The translations under genes were made by a program, and so were the position numbers. DNA of 44,266 bases, taken from contig JAUXOA010000050.1 in assembly GCA_030682475.1 (NCBI GenBank), positions 1-44,266 of the forward strand, in the 5' to 3' direction. This DNA comes from Rhodoferax sp. Its GTDB lineage: Bacteria; Pseudomonadota; Gammaproteobacteria; Burkholderiales; Burkholderiaceae_C. Under the pieces are notes generated by a model. It was not told the origin of the DNA, ran no database searches, and saw only the letters and a list, made by a program, of their open reading frames with translations. This document shows, piece after piece, positions 27,347-36,647 of this stretch. Positions within the stretch are counted from its first letter, which is position 1. Every line of letters begins with the position of its first letter.

Positions 27347-28753
27347 ATGCTCGCACGCCACCAGGACCCGATTGCCGCGATTGCCACCGCCCCCGGTCGG
27401 GGTGCGGTGGGCATTGTGCGGGTCAGCGGGAAAAATATCGGGACGCTGGTCCAGACCCTTTGTGGACGGCAGCTCAAGCCCCGCGAGGCGACTTACACCG
27501 CGTTTCTTGACAGCGCCGGGCTGGCGATTGACCAGGGTTTGGCCATTTACTTCCCGGCACCCCACTCGTTCACCGGCGAGGATGTGCTGGAGTTGCAGGC
27601 CCACGGCGGGCCGGTGGTGCTGCAGCTTTTACTGGCCCGGTGCCTGCAAGCGGGGGCCGAACTTGATCCGGTCCGCCGTGCGCCCCGGCTGGCGGGGCTG
27701 CGGGTCGCGCTGCCGGGTGAATTCTCCGAGCGCGCGTTCCTCAATGACAAGATCGATCTGGCACAGGCAGAAGCCATTGCCGACCTGATTGATGCCAGTA
27801 CCGAGGCCGCCGCCCGCAGTGCCAGTCGGTCCTTGTCGGGAGCTTTCTCCAAAGAAATTCATGCCCTGCGTGACGCGCTGATTCATTTGCGTATGCTGGT
27901 CGAGGCTACGCTGGACTTTCCTGAAGAAGAAATTGATTTTCTGCGCCAGGCGGACGCGCACGGGCAATTGGCAAAACTGCAGCAAACCCTGCAAACGGTG
28001 CTGCAAAGAGCCCGGCAAGGCGCCCTGTTGCGTGAAGGCATCAAGGTGGTGATTGCGGGGCAGCCCAACGCCGGCAAGTCGTCCCTGCTCAACGCACTGG
28101 CCGGGGCCGAGCTGGCGATCGTTACGCCGGTGGCCGGCACCACCCGCGACAAGGTGCAGCAAACCATCCAGATCGAAGGCGTGCCGGTGCATGTGATTGA
28201 CACGGCCGGCTTGCGCGACAGTGAGGATGAGGTCGAAAAAATCGGTATTGCACGCGCCTGGGACGCCATTGAGGGCGCCGATGCGGTTTTGTTCTTGCAT
28301 GATCTGACGCGCATGGATGCTGTAAATTACATTGCGGATGACGAAGTAATTGCAGCAACACTGGCCCAAAAACTGCCTTCAAGCGTGCCCGTCATTGATG
28401 TCTGGAACAAGGCCGATGCCATCGCCGCCCCGCATCACGAGGCTGGGCTGACCCTGTCGGCCAAGACCGGGGTCGGTCTGGACGCCTTGCGCCGCCGGCT
28501 GCTGGCCGTTGCGGGTTGGCAGTCTGCCCCCGAGGGCGTCTACATTGCCCGCGAGCGGCATGTGCAGGCACTGCGCCGGGTGGACGCCCATTTGCTGCAA
28601 GCCCGTGCCCACTTGGACGCCAACGCGCAGTCACTGGACCTGCTGGCGGAGGAGCTTCGGCTGGCCCAAAATGCGGTGAGTGAAATAACCGGCGAATTTA
28701 CCTCAGATGATCTTCTTGGGGTGATCTTCTCCCAATTTTGTATCGGAAAATAG
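27347..28753 (+). CDS. mnmE: tRNA modification GTPase MnmE
   Basis: This 468-residue GTPase works with MnmG to make the 5-carboxymethylaminomethyl group on wobble uridine. The N-terminal domain begins [22 protein letters not shown]. The G domain shows [28 protein letters not shown] and NKAD. The C-terminus is the diagnostic CIGK with the active Cys. ATG 27347 matches the family N-terminus; the frame extends to a GTG at 27323. It converges on apt with an eight-base gap. Confidence 0.96.
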   Translation: MLARHQDPIAAIATAPGRGAVGIVRVSGKNIGTLVQTLCGRQLKPREATYTAFLDSAGLAIDQGLAIYFPAPHSFTGEDVLELQAHGGPVVLQLLLARCLQAGAELDPVRRAPRLAGLRVALPGEFSERAFLNDKIDLAQAEAIADLIDASTEAAARSASRSLSGAFSKEIHALRDALIHLRMLVEATLDFPEEEIDFLRQADAHGQLAKLQQTLQTVLQRARQGALLREGIKVVIAGQPNAGKSSLLNALAGAELAIVTPVAGTTRDKVQQTIQIEGVPVHVIDTAGLRDSEDEVEKIGIARAWDAIEGADAVLFLHDLTRMDAVNYIADDEVIAATLAQKLPSSVPVIDVWNKADAIAAPHHEAGLTLSAKTGVGLDALRRRLLAVAGWQSAPEGVYIARERHVQALRRVDAHLLQARAHLDANAQSLDLLAEELRLAQNAVSEITGEFTSDDLLGVIFSQFCIGK

Positions 28754-28761
28754 CTTAGGGC

Positions 28762-29316
28762 TCAGTGCCCGTCGAAATCGAGCAGGGTGAAAAGCGGCAG
28801 CCCGGCAGCCCTGAGTTTGCTGGATCCGCCGAGCTCCGGCAAGTCCACAATAGCCGCCCCTTCCATTACCTGAGCTCCGAGTTTTTCCAGTAATTTCATG
28901 CCGGCCATCATGGTGCCGCCGGTGGCGATCAGGTCGTCAATCAACAGCACGCGGTCACCCGGCTTGACGGCATCGGTGTGCAGTTCAACGGTGGCACTGC
29001 CGTACTCCAGTTCGTAGGTTTCTTCGACCGTCGTGAACGGCAGCTTGCCTTTCTTGCGGATCGGCACGAAACCGACATTGAGTTCGTAAGCAATCACCGC
29101 GCCCAGAATGAAGCCGCGGGCATCCAGCCCCGCCACCACATCGGGGCGCATGGAAGGGTCCATGTAGCGGTGAACAAAGGCGTCGATCAATACCCTGAAA
29201 ACCTTGGCGTTTTGCAACAGCGGTGTGATGTCGCGAAACTGCACCCCCGGCGCGGGCCAATCAGGCACGGTTCGAATGTGATCTCTGAGGTACTGGTTGA
29301 CACTGAGGTTTTGCAT
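28762..29316 (-). CDS. apt: adenine phosphoribosyltransferase
   Basis: This 184-residue purine-salvage enzyme makes AMP from adenine and PRPP. The PRPP-binding loop [16 protein letters not shown] and the segment [31 protein letters not shown] are characteristic. The N-terminal [21 protein letters not shown] fits bacterial Apt. It follows the Kef-type antiporter gene by 67 bases on the same strand. Confidence 0.95.
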   Translation of the reverse strand: MQNLSVNQYLRDHIRTVPDWPAPGVQFRDITPLLQNAKVFRVLIDAFVHRYMDPSMRPDVVAGLDARGFILGAVIAYELNVGFVPIRKKGKLPFTTVEETYELEYGSATVELHTDAVKPGDRVLLIDDLIATGGTMMAGMKLLEKLGAQVMEGAAIVDLPELGGSSKLRAAGLPLFTLLDFDGH

Positions 29317-29383
29317 GAATCACCGGGTTGAGGCTTGAAGCCGTATTGTGCATCGTGCCAGGTTCTGGCTGGGGCTCGACCGG

Positions 29384-31369
29384 TCAACCCTTGAGCAATT
29401 TCTGCTCGGCCAGGGCCAGCATTTCGGCCTTGCCGGAGAGCACCAGAGTATCGCCCTCTTCAATCAGCGGATCCGGTGCCATGGACATGACCTTACCGCC
29501 GCTGCGTCGCAGGCTGACGACGCGAACGTCAAAGGTATGCAGGGCGAGCAGGCTGACCGGTTTGCCAAGGGCCTTGGCACCCAGAGGCAGCGTAAGCGAC
29601 GACAGGCGCTCCTGGTTGAGTTCGTCCACCGAGTCGTCGTCCGCCCCGTGGAAGTAACCACGAAGCAGGTTGTAGCGCGCATCTCGCTGGTCCTGCACGA
29701 TGCGAAGCACGCGCCGCAAAGGCACGCCGACCAGTGCCAGGGCGTGGCTGGCCAGCATCAGCGAGCCTTCAATCGCCTCCGGCACCACTTCAGTGGCACC
29801 GGCCTGCTGCAGCGCTTCGAGATCATGGTCGTCCTGCGTGCGCACGATGACCGGAACCTGGGGCGCATGAGCGCGGGTATGGGCCAGCACCTTCATGACA
29901 CCCGGTACTTCAAGGTAGGTGATGACCACCGCACTGGCACGCGCAAGCCCTGCCGCCATCAGGGCCTGCAGGCGGGCGGCATCGCCAAAGACAACCGAGT
30001 CACCGGCCGCAGCAGCCTGGCGCACCCGGTCCGGATCAAGGTCCAGTGCCATGTAGGGAATGCCTTCCTGCTCCAGCATGCGCGCCAGGTTCTGGCCGCA
30101 TCGGCCATAGCCGCAAATGATCACATGCTTGTTGAAGTTGATCGATTTGCGCGCAATGGTGGTCATTTGCAGGGACTGTTGCAACCACTCGCTGTTGACC
30201 AGCTTCATCACAATCTGGTTGCTGTACAAAATGATGAAGGGCGTGGCCAGCATCGACAGCACCATGCTGGCCAGTATCGGGTTCAGCAGCTCCGGCGGTA
30301 CCAGGGCGTTTTTCTGGGCCAGGGTCAACAGCACAAAGCCGAATTCACCGGCTTGCGCGAGGTACAGACCGGTGCGCAGCGAAACGCCCGCAGTGGCCCC
30401 CAGCCCACGGGCCAGCAAGGCCACTAGCGCGGCCTTGAACAACACCGGCAGCGTCACCAGCAAGAGCACCAGGGGCCAGCGCTCGAGCACCAGTCGCCAG
30501 TCGAGCATCATCCCGATGCTGATGAAAAACAGGCCCAGCAGAACATCGTGAAATGGCCGGATATCGGTCTCCACCTGCTGCTTGTATTGCGTCTCCGAGA
30601 TCAGCATGCCAGCGATGAAGGCCCCCAGCGCCAGACTCAAGCCCGCCAGTTCGGTCAACCAGGCCAGACCCAGGGTGATGAGCAGCAGGTTGAGAACAAA
30701 CAGCTCTTCACTTTTACGCCGTGCCACCAGGGTCAACCACCATCGCATCACACGCGGGCCACCGACCAGCAGCAGGGTAATCAGAACCGTTGCCTTGAGG
30801 GTGGCGACTGCCAGTGTTTCAAAAAGGGCATCACCAGAAACCCCCAGCGCCGGGATCAACACCAACAGGGGGACGACTGCCAGATCCTGAAACAGCAGCA
30901 CCCCCATGACACGTTTGCCGTGTTCCGACTCCATTTCGAGTCGTTCGGTCATCAGCTTCACCACAATAGCCGTGCTGCTCATGGCCAGCGCACCCGAAAG
31001 GGCCAAGGCCGTTTGCCAGCTCATGCCCCACAGGTTCGGCACCATGAGTGCCAGACCGAGGGCGGCGGCAGTGGCGCCGAGCATGGTGAACAGCACCTGG
31101 AACAAGCCCAGTCCAAACACATGATTGCGCATGGCACGCAGTTTGGGAAGATTGAACTCCAGCCCAATGACAAACATCAGGAAGACGACCCCGAACTCAC
31201 CCAGATGGCGCACGCCATCGGCGTTCTGCGCGAGCGCCAGCACGTTGGGTCCGATCAACACCCCCACCGCCAGATAACCCAGCATGGGCGGCAGTTTCAA
31301 GAAACGGCACGCCACCACGCCCAGCACGGCGGCCAGCAGGTAGAGTAGTGTGAGTTCAAGCGGGCTCAT
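29384..31369 (-). CDS. Kef/CPA2-type monovalent cation:proton antiporter
   Basis: This 661-residue protein has an N-terminal antiporter domain of about 12 membrane segments (residues 1-390; GVLIGPNVLAL, FLMFVIGLEFNLPKL, and the helix around ALAMSSTAIVVKLM). A cytoplasmic RCK/TrkA-N domain has the nucleotide-binding motif VIICGYGRCGQNLARMLE (about 415-435). A TrkA-C-like domain occupies the last 80 residues. This is the KefB/KefC/YbaL layout. Potassium or sodium efflux is likely, but gating by glutathione adducts cannot be asserted. It is divergent from kdsD with 44 bases between. Confidence 0.9.
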   Translation of the reverse strand: MSPLELTLLYLLAAVLGVVACRFLKLPPMLGYLAVGVLIGPNVLALAQNADGVRHLGEFGVVFLMFVIGLEFNLPKLRAMRNHVFGLGLFQVLFTMLGATAAALGLALMVPNLWGMSWQTALALSGALAMSSTAIVVKLMTERLEMESEHGKRVMGVLLFQDLAVVPLLVLIPALGVSGDALFETLAVATLKATVLITLLLVGGPRVMRWWLTLVARRKSEELFVLNLLLITLGLAWLTELAGLSLALGAFIAGMLISETQYKQQVETDIRPFHDVLLGLFFISIGMMLDWRLVLERWPLVLLLVTLPVLFKAALVALLARGLGATAGVSLRTGLYLAQAGEFGFVLLTLAQKNALVPPELLNPILASMVLSMLATPFIILYSNQIVMKLVNSEWLQQSLQMTTIARKSINFNKHVIICGYGRCGQNLARMLEQEGIPYMALDLDPDRVRQAAAAGDSVVFGDAARLQALMAAGLARASAVVITYLEVPGVMKVLAHTRAHAPQVPVIVRTQDDHDLEALQQAGATEVVPEAIEGSLMLASHALALVGVPLRRVLRIVQDQRDARYNLLRGYFHGADDDSVDELNQERLSSLTLPLGAKALGKPVSLLALHTFDVRVVSLRRSGGKVMSMAPDPLIEEGDTLVLSGKAEMLALAEQKLLKG

Positions 31370-31413
31370 CCCCGGATATTAGCAAGTGACGCGCCCACCG
31401 ATAAAATACGGCC

Positions 31414-32415
31414 ATGACACGTCAACATACTCAGGCCCCGGCCTTTCAGGCGGAGCAGGCCATTCGTCTGGCACGGGAAACATTGGACATCGAAGCCGCA
31501 GCGGTGCTGGGCTTGAAGCAGCACCTCGGGCATTCATTTGCGCGTGCCGTGGAAATGATGCTGGGCGTGAGCGGTCGCGTGGTCGTGATGGGCATGGGCA
31601 AGAGCGGCCATATCGGGCGCAAGATCGCCGCCACACTGGCTTCGACCGGGACACCCGCCATGTTCGTACACCCGGCCGAGGCCAGTCATGGCGACCTCGG
31701 CATGATCAAATCCGTTGATCTCGTGCTGGCGATTTCAAACAGTGGCGAATCAGAAGAATTGACGGCGATCCTGCCGGTGCTCAAGCGCATGGGCACGCCC
31801 CTGATTGCCATGACGGGCAAGGCCGACTCAACGTTGGCCCGCCATGCCGATGAGTTTCTGAATTGCGGCGTCGAGAAAGAGGCCTGTCCTTTGAATCTGG
31901 CGCCCACAGCGAGCACCACGGCGCAGTTGGCGTTGGGTGACGCGCTGGCGGTGGCCCTGCTGGATGCGCGCGGCTTCAAGGCGGAAGACTTTGCGCGCTC
32001 CCACCCCGGCGGCGCACTGGGACGAAAGCTGCTGACCCATGTCAGTGATGTGATGCGATCAGGCAACGACGTACCCAAGGTCGGACCGCAGGCCAGTTTC
32101 AGTGAGTTGATGCGGGAGATGAGCGTCAAGGGCCTGGGTGCCACGGCGATTGTGGATGACAGTCTGAGAGTACTGGGGATTTTTACCGATGGCGACTTGC
32201 GCCGCCTGGTCGAGAAGGGCATTGATTTGCGTGCTGCCACCGCACAGCAGGTCATGCACCCCAAGCCCAGCACCATCGCCAGCGACGCCCTGGCCGTGGA
32301 GGCCGCCGAACTGATGGAACACCACTGCATTACCAGCGTGCTGGTACTGGATGCGGCCGGTCAGTTGTGTGGCGCGCTCAATAGCAACGACCTGATGCGT
32401 GCCAAGGTAATCTGA
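31414..32415 (+). CDS. kdsD: D-arabinose 5-phosphate isomerase (SIS + CBS)
   Basis: This 333-residue enzyme converts ribulose 5-phosphate to arabinose 5-phosphate for Kdo synthesis. The SIS domain (about 45-185) carries GMGKSGHIGRKIAATLASTG and EASHGDLGMI with ISNSGES. Two CBS motifs follow (VMRSGNDVP..., VMHPKPSTI...). Its TGA overlaps the kdsC ATG. A GutQ/KpsF-type paralogue is the alternative, but adjacency to kdsC supports KdsD. Confidence 0.93.
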   Translation: MTRQHTQAPAFQAEQAIRLARETLDIEAAAVLGLKQHLGHSFARAVEMMLGVSGRVVVMGMGKSGHIGRKIAATLASTGTPAMFVHPAEASHGDLGMIKSVDLVLAISNSGESEELTAILPVLKRMGTPLIAMTGKADSTLARHADEFLNCGVEKEACPLNLAPTASTTAQLALGDALAVALLDARGFKAEDFARSHPGGALGRKLLTHVSDVMRSGNDVPKVGPQASFSELMREMSVKGLGATAIVDDSLRVLGIFTDGDLRRLVEKGIDLRAATAQQVMHPKPSTIASDALAVEAAELMEHHCITSVLVLDAAGQLCGALNSNDLMRAKVI

Positions 32416-32963
32416 TGACTGCTGTTGCTCTCACTTTTCCACCGGAGTTGCTGCTCAAGGCGCAAGGCATTCGCGTGGTTTTCTTCGATGTCGATGGGGT
32501 GCTGACCGACGGTGGCCTGTATTTCACCGAAGGGGGTGAGACGATCAAACGTTTTCATACGCTCGATGGCCATGGGCTCAAGCTACTTAAACGGGCTGGC
32601 ATCATCCCCGCAGTCATTACCGGGCGGGATTCCAGACCTTTGCGTTTGCGCCTTGACGCCTTGGGTATTGAGCATGTGCACTATGGCACCGAGGACAAGC
32701 GCCCCGCTGCCGAGCAAACCCTCCAGGCCTTGGGGCTGGACTGGGGCCAGGCCGCAGCGATGGGAGACGACTGGCCTGATCTTGCCGTGATGCGGCGCTG
32801 TGCGCTGGCCTGCGCACCGCAAAACGCGCACGCGGAGGTCAAGGCGGTTTCGCATCACGTGACAAAGGCCAAGGGCGGTGATGGCGCCGTCAGAGAGTTG
32901 TGTGATCTGCTGCTGGTGGCGAGCGGAAAGTACGCCAGCCTACTGGAGGAAAGCACGCTGTGA
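32415..32963 (+). CDS. kdsC: Kdo-8-phosphate phosphatase
   Basis: This 182-residue HAD-superfamily C0-type phosphatase has motif I FFDVDGVLTDG, motif II ITGRDS, and motif III/IV GDDWPDLAVM. Lacking a cap domain, the family works as a tetramer. Start ATG 32415 overlaps the kdsD stop by one base, and its end overlaps the lptC GTG, so the three genes are coupled. Confidence 0.94.
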   Translation: MTAVALTFPPELLLKAQGIRVVFFDVDGVLTDGGLYFTEGGETIKRFHTLDGHGLKLLKRAGIIPAVITGRDSRPLRLRLDALGIEHVHYGTEDKRPAAEQTLQALGLDWGQAAAMGDDWPDLAVMRRCALACAPQNAHAEVKAVSHHVTKAKGGDGAVRELCDLLLVASGKYASLLEESTL

Positions 32964-33577
32964 TCAAGTTGCTGCGCACAGCGTGGGAGCAATTGTCGCT
33001 CTACCTTCCCGTTATTCTCATGGGCGTGCTGGCGCTAGGAACTTACTGGCTGGTGCGTAGCACGCCACTGCTATTGCCGTCCGAGCCAGAGTCGCCGGCG
33101 CAACACGAACCCGATTATTTCATGCGCAAGTTCTCCGTCAAAACCTTTGACAGTACCGGGCGCCTCAAAAGCGAAGTGCTGGGGACCGATGCCCGCCACT
33201 ACCCGGACACTGATACGCTGGAAATCGATTTGGTGCGGATTCGTTCTTTCAACCCGCAGGGTGGCCTGACCACCGCCAGTGCCCAGCGGGCACTGGCTAA
33301 CGCCGATGCCTCGGAAGTGCAGTTGTTGGGTGATGCACGGGTGGTGCGCGAGTCGGTGGTGGGCCAGGCGGGTCGGCCCCAGCCGCGCCTGGAATTCCGC
33401 AGCGAGTTTTTGCATGCGTTTATGGAGACTGAGCGTGTCAAATCGCATAAACCGGTGACCCTGAGACGCGGCACCGATCAATTCACCGCCGACACGATGG
33501 ATTTTGACAACCTTGAACGCGTGATACAGCTCAAGGGGCGAGTCAAGGGTGTGCTGGTGCCTGACGCAGAAAAATAG
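32960..33577 (+). CDS. lptC: LPS export protein LptC
   Basis: This 205-residue protein has one N-terminal membrane helix (LYLPVILMGVLALGTYWLV) and a periplasmic beta-jellyroll. The family features DYFMRKFSVKTFDSTGRLKSEVLG and the C-terminal RGTDQFTADTMDFDNLERVIQLKGRVKG bridge LptBFG and LptA. It starts with GTG at 32960 overlapping the kdsC stop. The expected lptA and lptB do not follow; a convergent RRM gene does. Confidence 0.92.
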   Translation: MIKLLRTAWEQLSLYLPVILMGVLALGTYWLVRSTPLLLPSEPESPAQHEPDYFMRKFSVKTFDSTGRLKSEVLGTDARHYPDTDTLEIDLVRIRSFNPQGGLTTASAQRALANADASEVQLLGDARVVRESVVGQAGRPQPRLEFRSEFLHAFMETERVKSHKPVTLRRGTDQFTADTMDFDNLERVIQLKGRVKGVLVPDAEK

Positions 33578-33641
33578 ACCGCCCGGATGCCTGAGCGCCA
33601 GTCTGGCAGGTCATTTTGAAAGTGGGGGTGACGAGGAAATG

Positions 33642-33668
33642 AAAAAAGGGCCACAAGGGCCCTTTCAT
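33642..33668. terminator. bidirectional terminator between lptC and the RRM gene
   Basis: The stem AAAGGGCC / GGCCCTTT with a short loop is followed on the minus strand by six T, fitting termination of the leftward RRM gene. On the plus strand the weaker CATTTT tract could serve lptC. Confidence 0.75.
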
Positions 33669-33705
33669 TTTCGGTTGGCGTAATGCCAGTCGAGTGCTTA
33701 AGTGC

Positions 33706-34149
33706 TTAGTAGCTGCTGCGGCCACCGCCGTAACCACCACCACCACCACCGCCGCCGCTACGGCTACCGCCGCCAGCGCCACCGCCGTAACCACCACCAC
33801 CGCCGCCGCTACGGCCACCGCCGCCAGCGCCACCGCCGTAACCACCACCGCCGCCAGCGCCGCCACCAAAGCCGCCGCCACCCGTGCGGGGAGGACGTGC
33901 TTCCATCGGACGGGCTTCGTTCACCACGAGGCCGCGGCCACCGTATTGTTGACCGTTCATGCCGCCGATGGCGGCTTGTGCCTCAGCGTCACTGCCCATT
34001 TCCACAAAGCCGAAGCCCTTGGAGCGGCCGGTGTCACGTTCCATCATGACCTTGGCGCTGGTGACTGTACCGTGTGCGGCAAAGGCTTGCTGCAGGTCTT
34101 CATCACGAAAAGTATAGGGCAGGTTGCCCACGTAAAGTTTGTTGCCCAT
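33706..34149 (-). CDS. glycine-rich RRM RNA-binding protein
   Basis: This is a 147-residue protein. An RNA recognition motif (residues 1-80) has RNP2 KLYVGNLPY and RNP1 RSKGFGFVEM. It is followed by a Gly/Tyr/Ser/Arg-rich low-complexity tail (about 90-147). Bacterial proteins of this design are often cold-induced RNA chaperones. An AGGAGT site 7 bases upstream supports ATG 34149 rather than the frame's earlier start at 34164. The Gly codons create GC-rich near-repeats at 33720-33880. Confidence 0.93.
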   Translation of the reverse strand: MGNKLYVGNLPYTFRDEDLQQAFAAHGTVTSAKVMMERDTGRSKGFGFVEMGSDAEAQAAIGGMNGQQYGGRGLVVNEARPMEARPPRTGGGGFGGGAGGGGGYGGGAGGGGRSGGGGGGYGGGAGGGSRSGGGGGGGGYGGGRSSY

Positions 34150-34284
34150 GAAAGGACTCCTCAAAATGACTCAAAACGCGATGGAGTCCAAAACCGCTAC
34201 AACAAACCAATGAAGACTTAAAGCAGACGCGAAACTGACTAAACACCGCAAACTCGTACAACCGATTTTCGGCAATACCAGCGC

Positions 34285-34313
34285 ATTATGCGTCAAGTTT
34301 TATATTTTCACAA
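34285..34313 (-). promoter_or_regulatory. sigma70-type promoter of the RRM gene, long leader
   Basis: On the minus strand TTGTGA (34308-34313) and CATAAT (34285-34290) have a 17-base spacer. This leaves an untranslated leader of about 130 bases before ATG 34149. Confidence 0.45.
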
Positions 34314-34354
34314 ATTATTTTTGCGAAAAATGAAGATCGTGCCAAGCCGCCCGT

Positions 34355-34594
34355 TCAGACTTGCTTGGGCGGCTGATCGTCGGCGTTACTGGCCAGCGTC
34401 TCGTCACCTTCGTAATTTCGCCACTGTTTCATGGCGTTGCGCAGGGTCAGCACCTGGCGCTCAAAAGTGGGGCAGGCGGCGCAAATGGCCATGTGCAATC
34501 GCAGTGCCAGCCGGTCACGCCAGGACAGTACGCGGTCTTCCCGCGCAATCACGAGGGCGGTGACTTCTTTGCAAGTTCGCTGGAAGGGCATCAT
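34355..34594 (-). CDS. small zinc-finger anti-sigma factor
   Basis: This 79-residue soluble protein has C8 and the ZAS-like motif H34-x3-C38-x2-C41 in RLHMAICAACPTF, typical of zinc-binding anti-sigma factors with an HC2 domain. There is no membrane segment. ATG 34594 (ATGATG) overlaps the sigma factor stop, so the two are coupled and form a sigma/anti-sigma pair. Release by metal or thiol stress is plausible for such Cys/His sites but is inferred. Confidence 0.85.
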   Translation of the reverse strand: MMPFQRTCKEVTALVIAREDRVLSWRDRLALRLHMAICAACPTFERQVLTLRNAMKQWRNYEGDETLASNADDQPPKQV

Positions 34595-35175
34595 GTGGCG
34601 TTGGGCTTGGCAAACCAGTTCAGTTCCAGACACTCGCGCAACCTGAGCCGGGCACGATGTAACTGGACATACAAGTTGGTCGGTGTCAGGTTTAATTCCT
34701 TACAGATCTCCTCGCTGGAGAGTTCCAGCCACTCCCGCATCAAAAACAAGCGTCCCTGGCTGGCTGGCAGTTTGTTGGTGCAGGCGTCCAGCACCTCAAA
34801 GAACTGGCGGCTGCTCATCTGCTGTTCGGGGTTTCCCCAGTCAGCGGGCGCTTGCGAGAAGTGCCCGTCCGCCTTGAAGCCCAGGTAGTCCAGCGGATCG
34901 GCCCCCTCATCGTCAGAACTGTCAAGCCCGCAGACCTCGCGGCTGTGAAGCCGCAGAGCGTCAATCACTTTGTGTTTCAGAATACCGACCAGCCAGGTCT
35001 TGAGTTGCGAGCGATTGGCAAACGATTGTGGTTTGGTCAGCGCCGCCAGCATGGTTTCAGACACGGCGTCCTCAGCCCACGTTTCGTTTCGCAACTGAAG
35101 GCGGGCGAAGCGCAGCAGATAGGCGCGGTATCCAAGCAGTTGTTGTTCAAAGGAGGGGGTGGCGGCTGTGGTCAT
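34591..35175 (-). CDS. ECF RNA polymerase sigma factor
   Basis: This is a 194-residue sigma70-family protein of the extracytoplasmic-function class. Region 2 is visible as YLLRFARLQLRNETWAEDAVSETMLAAL with TWLVGILKHKVIDALR. Region 4 is LFLMREWLELSSEEICKELNLTPTNLYVQLHRARLRLRECL. It is followed by its anti-sigma and is divergent from the bufA-like gene, so control of the bufferin operon and itself is likely. The divergent gap is 237 bases. Confidence 0.92.
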   Translation of the reverse strand: MTTAATPSFEQQLLGYRAYLLRFARLQLRNETWAEDAVSETMLAALTKPQSFANRSQLKTWLVGILKHKVIDALRLHSREVCGLDSSDDEGADPLDYLGFKADGHFSQAPADWGNPEQQMSSRQFFEVLDACTNKLPASQGRLFLMREWLELSSEEICKELNLTPTNLYVQLHRARLRLRECLELNWFAKPNAT

Positions 35176-35297
35176 GGTGGCCTGTGCAGTGTAAGGCGGC
35201 GGGTGGGTGGAGCGGCCAGCTTTTTGCGCTGCCCGGCGTGCCAGTGGATGCGTAAGCCCGGGTTAACCCTTGATTCTGGAAATCTGAAGTCACCGAT

Positions 35298-35326
35298 GTA
35301 AGGAAGCGGCTGCTACCCTGACTAAT
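35298..35326 (+). promoter_or_regulatory. possible ECF-type promoter of the buf operon
   Basis: GTAAGGA (35298-35304) and GACTAAT (35320-35326) are spaced 15 bases apart, about 87 bases before the bufA-like start. This is the general form of an ECF promoter. It is a by-eye match; other ECF-like pairs in the gap cannot be excluded. Confidence 0.35.
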
Positions 35327-35412
35327 CCATAACCAGCCTGTCAATGTGCATTGCAAAGACATCGATTCTGCTGGTTTTGTTTTCAATTTCTCAACCCTTA
35401 GGAGTATTCCCA

Positions 35413-35697
35413 ATGAACCAACGCGCCATGATTGCTGCCGCTGCCGCTTCCCTGATGTCCCTCGCCCTGGCCACAGCCCCGGCTGCGGCTCAGGAAAAAG
35501 AAAAATGCTTTGGTATTGCCAAAGCCGGGCAAAACGATTGCGCCAGTATTTCCGGCGTGCATTCCTGTGCCGGCCAGTCCAAAGTGGACATGGACAAGGG
35601 CGAGTGGAAATATGTTGCCAAAGGCACTTGTAAGGCCATGAAAGGCCTGTCCATGGACGAAGCCAAGGCCGAAACCAAGGCCATGAAGAAGGGCTGA
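35413..35697 (+). CDS. bufA1: BufA1-like bufferin precursor (DUF2282)
   Basis: This is a 94-residue secreted precursor. A Sec-type signal peptide (residues 1-26, ending APAAAQ) is followed by a core with four cysteines, C32, C43, C52 and C73, in KCFG, QNDCAS, HSCAGQS and KGTCKAM. This is the DUF2282 pattern of bufferins, RiPPs whose Cys residues are modified by an MNIO enzyme to bind copper. AGGAGT precedes ATG 35413. It is followed by the maturase gene in the canonical order. The function in copper handling is known for the family (Caulobacter) and inferred here. Confidence 0.9.
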   Translation: MNQRAMIAAAAASLMSLALATAPAAAQEKEKCFGIAKAGQNDCASISGVHSCAGQSKVDMDKGEWKYVAKGTCKAMKGLSMDEAKAETKAMKKG

Positions 35698-35729
35698 TTG
35701 CCCTTGTACCAGGAGTCCGGTTCGCCACC

Positions 35730-36647
35730 ATGACCGATCAACTGAGCAGCAGCGCCGAAGAGACCGCGCCGCAGGTGGGCATTGGCTGGCGCCATCCCCA
35801 CTACAGCGAGCTGCTGGAGCGGCGCCCGCCGCTGGGATTTCTCGAAGTTCATTCGGAGAATTTCTTCGCGGCTGGCGGCGCGGCATTGGCGGTGCTGGAA
35901 CAGGCCCGCACGCACTATCCCCTGAGCCTGCACGGCGTCGGTTTGTCGCTGGGTGCGGTGGCGGGCGTGGATGGCTGGCATCTGGACCAGCTCGAACGCC
36001 TGGTGCAGCGCATGGAGCCGCTGCGCGTGAGCGACCACGCCAGTTTTGCCCGGGGTCGTTTCAACGGGGCCACGGTCCACGCGGCTGACCTGCTGCCGAT
36101 TCCGTTCAACCAGCAGGCACTCGACGTGTTGTGCGCCAATGTGCAGCGGGTGCAAGACCGCCTGAAACGGCGCTTCATGGTGGAAAACCTCTCAAGCTAC
36201 CTGTCCTGGAAGTCACTTCCTGAAGAGTTACCGCTGTCTGAACCCGGTTTTTTGTCAGCACTGGCCAAGCGCACCGGTTGTGCTCTGCTGGTGGATGTGA
36301 ACAACATTTACGTCAATGCCTTGAATGCACAGATTGCCGGTGCGGCGGGCGATCCGCTGCAGCACTGCCTGAACTGGCTGGACGCCATTGCGCCCGCTGA
36401 CGTGGGGGAAATCCATCTGGCGGGTCATTGTCACGTCAACGATGTGCACGGTGACATCGTGATTGACGACCACGGCAGCCGGGTGTGCGGGCCAGTCTGG
36501 CGGATTTACCAGCACGCTGTTGCGCGTTTTGGGGCGGTGCCCGCGCTGATTGAATGGGACACCGATGTTCCGGCGCTGGATGTGCTGCTGGACGAGGCGG
36601 CACGTGCTCGCGCCTTGAGCCCATCCGCAGCAGAGGTGACGGCATGA
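35730..36647 (+). CDS. bufB: BufB-like MNIO maturase (DUF692)
   Basis: This 305-residue TIM-barrel enzyme belongs to the multinuclear non-haem iron oxidase family. Candidate metal ligands lie in [62 protein letters not shown] and the C-terminal IEWDTDVP. It would oxidise the precursor's Cys residues, giving rings such as thiooxazole or oxazolone. It starts 33 bases after the bufA1-like stop and overlaps the next gene by four bases. Confidence 0.92.
   Translation: MTDQLSSSAEETAPQVGIGWRHPHYSELLERRPPLGFLEVHSENFFAAGGAALAVLEQARTHYPLSLHGVGLSLGAVAGVDGWHLDQLERLVQRMEPLRVSDHASFARGRFNGATVHAADLLPIPFNQQALDVLCANVQRVQDRLKRRFMVENLSSYLSWKSLPEELPLSEPGFLSALAKRTGCALLVDVNNIYVNALNAQIAGAAGDPLQHCLNWLDAIAPADVGEIHLAGHCHVNDVHGDIVIDDHGSRVCGPVWRIYQHAVARFGAVPALIEWDTDVPALDVLLDEAARARALSPSAAEVTA

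Noticed and set aside
33694..34221. Ala/Thr- and His/Arg-rich plus-strand frames, and CRISPR-like periodicity at 33720-33880
   Set aside because: They are the complement of glycine codons in the RRM protein's low-complexity tail. The near-repeats have no constant length or unique spacers.
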